The notes under the pieces were generated by a model. That model ran no database searches. It saw only the letters and a program-made list of their open reading frames with translations, and was not told the DNA's origin. From Cellulomonas fulva (lineage in GTDB: Bacteria; Actinomycetota; Actinomycetes; Actinomycetales; Cellulomonadaceae): a stretch of 64,000 nucleotides of DNA. The DNA lies in contig NZ_JAHBOH010000002.1 of assembly GCF_018531375.1 (NCBI RefSeq), positions 1 to 64,000 of the forward strand, given 5' to 3'. Position 1 is the first letter of the stretch. Each line of letters starts with the position of its first letter. Below are positions 60,141 to 64,000 of this stretch, piece by piece. Both the position numbers and the translations under genes were made by a program.

Positions 60141-61724
60141 ATGAGCGACGAGCGTGGGGGCGGCGAGCGCGACACCCCGGAGGACCGGACCCGTCGGACC
60201 GGAGCCGTGCCGTTCGACCCCGCGGTGCCACCGCCGCACGCGGAGGAGGACAGCACCCGCGTCGTGCCGCGCGACCACGCGTTCTTCGGCCACCCGCTGG
60301 GGCTGCTGACGCTGTTCGGCACCGAGCTGTGGGAGCGGTTCAGCTACTACGGCATGCGCGCGATCCTGCTCTACTTCCTGACCGACACGATCGCGAACGG
60401 CGGGCTGGGCCTGCCCGACGACGTGGGGAACGCGGTCGTCGCGGCCTACGGGGCGTCGGTCTACCTGCTCTCGGTGGTCGGCGGCTGGCTGGCCGACCGG
60501 ATGATCGGCGCCCGCCGGTCGGTGCTGTACGGCGGGGTCGTGATCGCCGCCGGGCACGTCAGCCTCTCGGTGCCGGACACGCGGTTCTCCTTCGCCGGGA
60601 TCGTGCTCGTGGCGCTCGGCACCGGGCTGCTGAAGCCCAACGTCTCGAGCATGGTCGGCGACCTCTACGCGCGCGACGACCCGCGACGGGACTCGGCGTT
60701 CTCTATCTTCTACATGGGGATCAACATCGGCTCCCTGCTCGCCCCGATCCTGGTGGGCGTCGCGCGGGAGATCGGCGGGTACCACGCGGGCTTCGCGGTC
60801 GCCGCCGTGGGCATGGCGATCGCGCTCGTCTTCTTCGTCGCGGGGCGTCGCCTGCTCGCGGGCGCGGGCGAGGTGCCGCCCAACCCGCTGACGCGGGCGG
60901 ACCGCGCGGGCGTGGTCCGGCTGGTCCTGCTCGTCGCGCTCGGGGCGCTGGTGGCGCTCGCGATCGCGGCGGTCGTCTCCGGCGGGTTCGAGGTCACGAC
61001 CTACGTCGACGCGCTGTCCTACATCGCCCTCGCCGCGCCGGTCGCGACGTTCTGGGTGATGTTCCGCTCGCCGAAGGTGACCGCGCCCGAGCGCTCGCGG
61101 CTGCGGGCGTACGTGCCGCTGTTCGTCGCGGCCATGCTGTTCTGGATGATCTTCGAGCAGGCCGCGAGCACGCTCTCCGCCTACGCGCAGGACCACACGG
61201 AGCTCGAGATCTTCGGTCACACCGTCTCGCCGGCGTTCTTCCAGTCCGTCAACCCGGCGGCGATCATCCTGCTCGCGCCCGTCTTCGCGTGGCTGTGGGT
61301 CAGGCTCGACGACCGTCCGCCCACCGCGGTGAAGTTCGCGATCGGGCTCACGTTCGCCGCGCTGTCCTTCCTGTTCCTCGCGGGCGCCGCCGCGATCGCC
61401 GGCGACGGTCGCTCGCCCTGGTGGGTCCTGGTCGTCGTCTACGTCATCCAGACCGTCGGCGAGCTGTGCCTGTCGCCCGTGGGCCTCGCGGCCACGACGC
61501 TGCTGGCGCCGCGGGCGTTCAAGGGCCAGGCCATGGCGCTGTGGTTCCTCGCCACGAGCGCGGGCAACGCCATCACGGCCCAGCTGGTCCAGGTCACGGC
61601 CGACGCGAGCCCGCCGGCCTACTTCGGTGGGATCGGCCTCGTCGCGCTGGTGTGCGCGGGGGCGATGTTCGCGGTCGCACCGTGGGTCACGCGCCATATC
61701 CGCGAGGGCGCGGACGCGGCATGA
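60141..61724 (+). CDS. Proton-dependent oligopeptide transporter, POT/PTR family
   Basis: A 527-residue transporter with about 14 predicted helices. The POT signature ELWERFSYYGMRAILLYFL contains the ExxER proton-coupling motif, and the second signature FSIFYMGINIGSLLAPILVG is intact. It imports di- and tripeptides with protons, as in bacterial DtpT. A hydrophilic 50-residue N-terminus precedes the first helix. The ATG at 60141 is the likely start. There is no functional link to the carbohydrate genes beside it. It converges with the LacI gene. Confidence 0.93.
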   Translation: MSDERGGGERDTPEDRTRRTGAVPFDPAVPPPHAEEDSTRVVPRDHAFFGHPLGLLTLFGTELWERFSYYGMRAILLYFLTDTIANGGLGLPDDVGNAVVAAYGASVYLLSVVGGWLADRMIGARRSVLYGGVVIAAGHVSLSVPDTRFSFAGIVLVALGTGLLKPNVSSMVGDLYARDDPRRDSAFSIFYMGINIGSLLAPILVGVAREIGGYHAGFAVAAVGMAIALVFFVAGRRLLAGAGEVPPNPLTRADRAGVVRLVLLVALGALVALAIAAVVSGGFEVTTYVDALSYIALAAPVATFWVMFRSPKVTAPERSRLRAYVPLFVAAMLFWMIFEQAASTLSAYAQDHTELEIFGHTVSPAFFQSVNPAAIILLAPVFAWLWVRLDDRPPTAVKFAIGLTFAALSFLFLAGAAAIAGDGRSPWWVLVVVYVIQTVGELCLSPVGLAATTLLAPRAFKGQAMALWFLATSAGNAITAQLVQVTADASPPAYFGGIGLVALVCAGAMFAVAPWVTRHIREGADAA

Positions 61725-61732
61725 GCGGGACG

Positions 61733-61752
61733 CGTCCGCCGGCGTGCGGACG
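61733..61752. terminator. Small hairpin between convergent genes
   Basis: CGTCCGC (61733-61739) and GCGGACG (61746-61752) pair around a 6-base loop, eight bases after the transporter stop and before the end of the convergent LacI gene. The stem is short and there is no T tract. Confidence 0.4.
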
Positions 61753-61784
61753 ACGTGAACGGACGACGTGATCGGGCGACGCGG

Positions 61785-62786
61785 TCAGACGAGCGCGCGG
61801 CAGGAGGCGCGCTCGACGAGCGCGGTGGGCAGGCGCACGTGCGTCGGGGTGTCCGTGCCCTGCAGGAGGTCGACGAGCAGGCGCAGCGCCTGCGCGCCGA
61901 TGTCGCGCAGCGGCTGGTTGATCGTCGTCAGCGGCGGGTCGCACAGCGCGGACTCGGGCACGTTGTCGAAGCCGACGACCGACAGGTCGTCGGGCACCCG
62001 CAGCCCGATCTCGCGGGCCACCTCGATGGTGCGGATGGCCGACAGGTCGTTCGCCGCGAACACCGCGGTGGGCCGGTCCGGCCGGGTCAGCAGCTCGCGC
62101 GCGGGCTGGTCCGCGGTCTCGGGGCGGTAGCCGCCGATCACGACGAGCGACTCGTCGACGTCCAGGCCGGCGTCCGCCATCGCGGACCGGAAGCCCGCCT
62201 CGCGCAGGCGTGCGGACTCGAGGTCCGGACGGCCGCCGACGAGGCTGATCCGGCGGTGGCCGAGCGCGAGCAGGTACTGCGTCGCCATGACGGCGCCCGC
62301 GAAGTTGTCCGAGTCGACCGTCGGCAGGCCGGACGGGCCCGTGTGCGGGTCCACGGCGACGACGGGGATGCCGTTGCTCGCGTCGACGACCGTCGGCGTG
62401 ACGATGATCGCGCCGTCGATCAGCGTGCCGCCCAGGCGGGAGAGGTACCGGCGCTCCCAGCCGACGTCCGCACCGCGCGCGCCGCCCGAGTAGGCGAGCA
62501 GCTCGTAGCCCGTCTGCGTGATGGCCGACGACGCGCCCTTGAGCAGCTCGGTGCTGAACGGCTCGAACTCCGCGACCAGGATGCCCAGCACGTTGGTGCG
62601 GTGGCTGCGCAGGCTGCTGGCGCCGAGGCTCGCCTCGTACCCGAGGTCCGCGATGACCTGCTGGACACGGTCGAGAGTCGACTGGGCGACGCCGTACCGT
62701 CCGTTGACGACCTTGGAGACGGTGGCCACCGAGACCCCGGCCTCACGCGCGACGTCGGCCATCTTGACCCGCCCTGTCAGCTCCAC
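61785..62786 (-). CDS. LacI-family repressor of the xylan regulon
   Basis: A 333-residue regulator with an intact helix-turn-helix and hinge (MADVAREAGVSVATVSKVVNGRYGV, residues 9-33 and on) and a complete sugar-binding domain. The GTG at 62786 lies 6 bases after TAGGAT (62793-62798), a leaderless start. It is divergent from a binding-protein gene. Two 18-bp operators lie in the gap, and matching sites precede the GH10 xylanase 8.6 kb upstream. It most likely represses both until a xylo-oligosaccharide is bound. The inducer is inferred from context. Confidence 0.93.
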   Translation of the reverse strand: MELTGRVKMADVAREAGVSVATVSKVVNGRYGVAQSTLDRVQQVIADLGYEASLGASSLRSHRTNVLGILVAEFEPFSTELLKGASSAITQTGYELLAYSGGARGADVGWERRYLSRLGGTLIDGAIIVTPTVVDASNGIPVVAVDPHTGPSGLPTVDSDNFAGAVMATQYLLALGHRRISLVGGRPDLESARLREAGFRSAMADAGLDVDESLVVIGGYRPETADQPARELLTRPDRPTAVFAANDLSAIRTIEVAREIGLRVPDDLSVVGFDNVPESALCDPPLTTINQPLRDIGAQALRLLVDLLQGTDTPTHVRLPTALVERASCRALV

Positions 62787-62813
62787 GGCGCGATCCTAAG
62801 GCATCGGTTTCAT

Positions 62814-62831
62814 AACGGTGTCGATATCGGT
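62814..62831. promoter_or_regulatory. LacI-type operator A in the divergent region
   Basis: AACGGTGTCGATATCGGT is an 18-bp imperfect palindrome (12 of 18) centred on CG and overlaps operator B by six bases. It lies in the expected -35 region of the divergent lacI promoter, suggesting autoregulation. Confidence 0.6.
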
Positions 62832-62843
62832 TTCGATAACGAT
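62826..62843. promoter_or_regulatory. LacI-type operator B in the divergent region
   Basis: ATCGGTTTCGATAACGAT is the best palindrome of the set (14 of 18) and ends on the first base of the TTGACA -35 of the binding-protein gene. It matches the two sites before the xylanase gene. Confidence 0.8.
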
Positions 62844-62872
62844 TGACACGTCGCGCCGATACTTGCCAGACT
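62843..62872 (+). promoter_or_regulatory. Promoter of the third CUT1 importer
   Basis: A perfect TTGACA -35 (62843-62848) is followed after 18 bases by CAGACT (62867-62872). The start would be near 62879, about 38 bases before the ATG. Confidence 0.75.
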
Positions 62873-62916
62873 CCGGGTCGTCCAGGTGGGTCAACGAAGA
62901 CTGGAAGGGACCAGAC

Positions 62917-64000
62917 ATGGCAAGGATGCGCCGAGCGGGTGCGGCTGTCGCGCTCGCCACCACCGTCGCTCTGCTCGCTGCGTGCAGCGGCGGCGACGGT
63001 GACGACAACACGGGCGACAACCCCAGCGAGGGTGGCAAGGACGTCACCGTCACGTGGTGGCACAACTCGAACACCGGTGACGGCAAGACCTACTACGACA
63101 AGGTCGCCGCCAACTTCGAGGCCGCCAACCCCGGCGTGCACGTCGAGGTCAACGCCATGCAGCACGAGGACATGGTGACCAAGCTCGAGGCGGCGTTCCA
63201 GGCGGGCGACGCCCCCGACGTCTACATGGAGCGCGGTGGCGGCGAGCTCGCCGACCACGTCGAGGCGGGCCTGACCAAGGACCTCTCGGACGCGGCCGGC
63301 GAGACGATCGCCAAGCTCGGCGGCTCGGTCGCGGGCTGGCAGGTCGACGGCAAGACCTACGGGCTGCCGTTCTCCGTCGGCGTCGTGGGCTTCTGGTACA
63401 ACAAGGCGCTGTTCGACGAGGCCGGCATCACCGAGACGCCGGTGACGATGGATGACCTGTACGCCGCGTTCGACAAGCTGAAGGCCGCGGGCATCACGCC
63501 GGTCTCGGTCGGCGCGGGCGACAAGTGGCCCGCCGCGCACTACTGGTACTACACCGCGCTGCGCGAGTGCTCGCAGGACGTCCTCTCGGGCGCCGTGACC
63601 TCGCTGGACTTCTCCGACCCGTGCTTCGTCCGTGCCGGTGAGGACGTCGAGGACCTCGTCGCGCAGGAGCCCTTCAACGACGGCTTCCTGACGACGCCGG
63701 CGCAGACCGGCGCGACGAGCGCCTCGGGCCTGCTCGCGACCGGGAAGGTCGCGATGGAGATGCAGGGGCACTGGGAGCCCGGCGTCATGCAGGGCCTCAC
63801 CGAGGACGGCAAGGGCCTGGGCGAGAACACCGGCTGGTTCGCGTTCCCGACGATCGAGGGCGGCGAGGGCGACCAGTCGGCCGCGCTCGGCGGCGGCGAC
63901 GCGTGGGCCGTGGGCCAGGACGCACCCGACGAGGCCGTCGACTTCGTGCAGTACCTGCTCTCCGACGAGGTCCAGAAGGGCTTCGCCGAGCTGGACATGG
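62917..64000 (+). CDS. Sugar ABC importer, lipoprotein substrate-binding protein (third CUT1 system), cut by window end
   Basis: The reading frame runs open from the ATG at 62917 to the end of the window, giving 361 residues without a stop. The signal peptide MARMRRAGAAVALATTVALL ends in the lipobox LLAAC (Cys23). After an acidic Gly/Asn linker the binding domain begins VTVTWWHNSNTGDGKTYYDKV. Conserved CUT1 segments include YGLPFSVGVVGFWYNKALF and GKVAMEMQGHWEPGVM. GGAAGGGA lies seven bases before the ATG. It is divergent from a LacI gene and shares operators with the xylanase, so a xylo-oligosaccharide ligand (as for BxlE) is likely. Permease genes are expected beyond the window. Confidence 0.93.
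   Translation, partial: MARMRRAGAAVALATTVALLAACSGGDGDDNTGDNPSEGGKDVTVTWWHNSNTGDGKTYYDKVAANFEAANPGVHVEVNAMQHEDMVTKLEAAFQAGDAPDVYMERGGGELADHVEAGLTKDLSDAAGETIAKLGGSVAGWQVDGKTYGLPFSVGVVGFWYNKALFDEAGITETPVTMDDLYAAFDKLKAAGITPVSVGAGDKWPAAHYWYYTALRECSQDVLSGAVTSLDFSDPCFVRAGEDVEDLVAQEPFNDGFLTTPAQTGATSASGLLATGKVAMEMQGHWEPGVMQGLTEDGKGLGENTGWFAFPTIEGGEGDQSAALGGGDAWAVGQDAPDEAVDFVQYLLSDEVQKGFAELDM

Overview
The window is a very GC-rich chromosomal segment from a high-GC actinobacterium. The enzyme content points to a plant-polysaccharide degrader of the Cellulomonas type: a GH42 beta-galactosidase, a GH53 galactanase, a GH2 beta-mannosidase, and a large xylanase carrying a deacetylase domain and many binding modules. 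Several genes start directly on GTG or ATG 6-7 bases after a -10 hexamer (leaderless transcripts), which is also typical of this phylum. The genus is an inference from gene content, not a database match.

Layout. (1) 1-120: 3' end of a 5S rRNA gene and its terminator, followed by about 900 bp without a gene that holds six 32-bp tandem repeats and three LacI-type operators. (2) 1035-10357: a beta-1,4-galactan locus made of GH42 beta-galactosidase, a CUT1 sugar importer (binding protein and two permeases) and a secreted GH53 galactanase. (3) 10429-12615: glgB. (4) 12685-20906: a mannoside-type locus with GH2 beta-mannosidase, a second CUT1 importer, a divergent ROK regulator, and a LacI-like protein that lacks its DNA-binding domain. 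(5) 20929-31150: alpha-glucan metabolism with the operon glgE-treS-mak and glgX, interrupted by an FAD dehydrogenase and a flavodoxin-like protein.

(6) 31275-41853: a housekeeping block with etfB-etfA, an APH-like kinase, cysteine desulfurase-mnmA-MetE-like protein, a small membrane protein, ligA and a double-GNAT protein. (7) 41887-49992: an accessory sugar cluster with a ThuA-like protein and ROK regulator facing a CUT2 importer, a Gfo/Idh/MocA oxidoreductase and a TIM-barrel isomerase. (8) 50069-53825: a small unknown protein and gatC-gatA-gatB. The ligA and gatCAB blocks lie near each other in related actinobacteria such as mycobacteria, so region 7 looks like an insertion between them. 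(9) 54232-64000: a 1698-residue CE4-GH10 xylanase, a GNAT protein, a POT peptide transporter, a LacI regulator, and the start of a third CUT1 binding protein that runs off the window.

How the parts work together. Secreted GH53 and CE4-GH10 enzymes cut galactan and xylan outside the cell. Lipoprotein-dependent importers bring in oligosaccharides, and cytoplasmic GH42 and GH2 enzymes finish the hydrolysis. None of the three CUT1 importers has its own ATPase, which suggests a shared MsiK-type ATPase elsewhere. Stored carbon passes through trehalose, maltose-1-phosphate and glycogen (TreS, Mak, GlgE, GlgB, GlgX). Matching 18-bp operators before the xylanase and before the last importer tie those two, about 8.7 kb apart, to the LacI repressor at 61785-62786.
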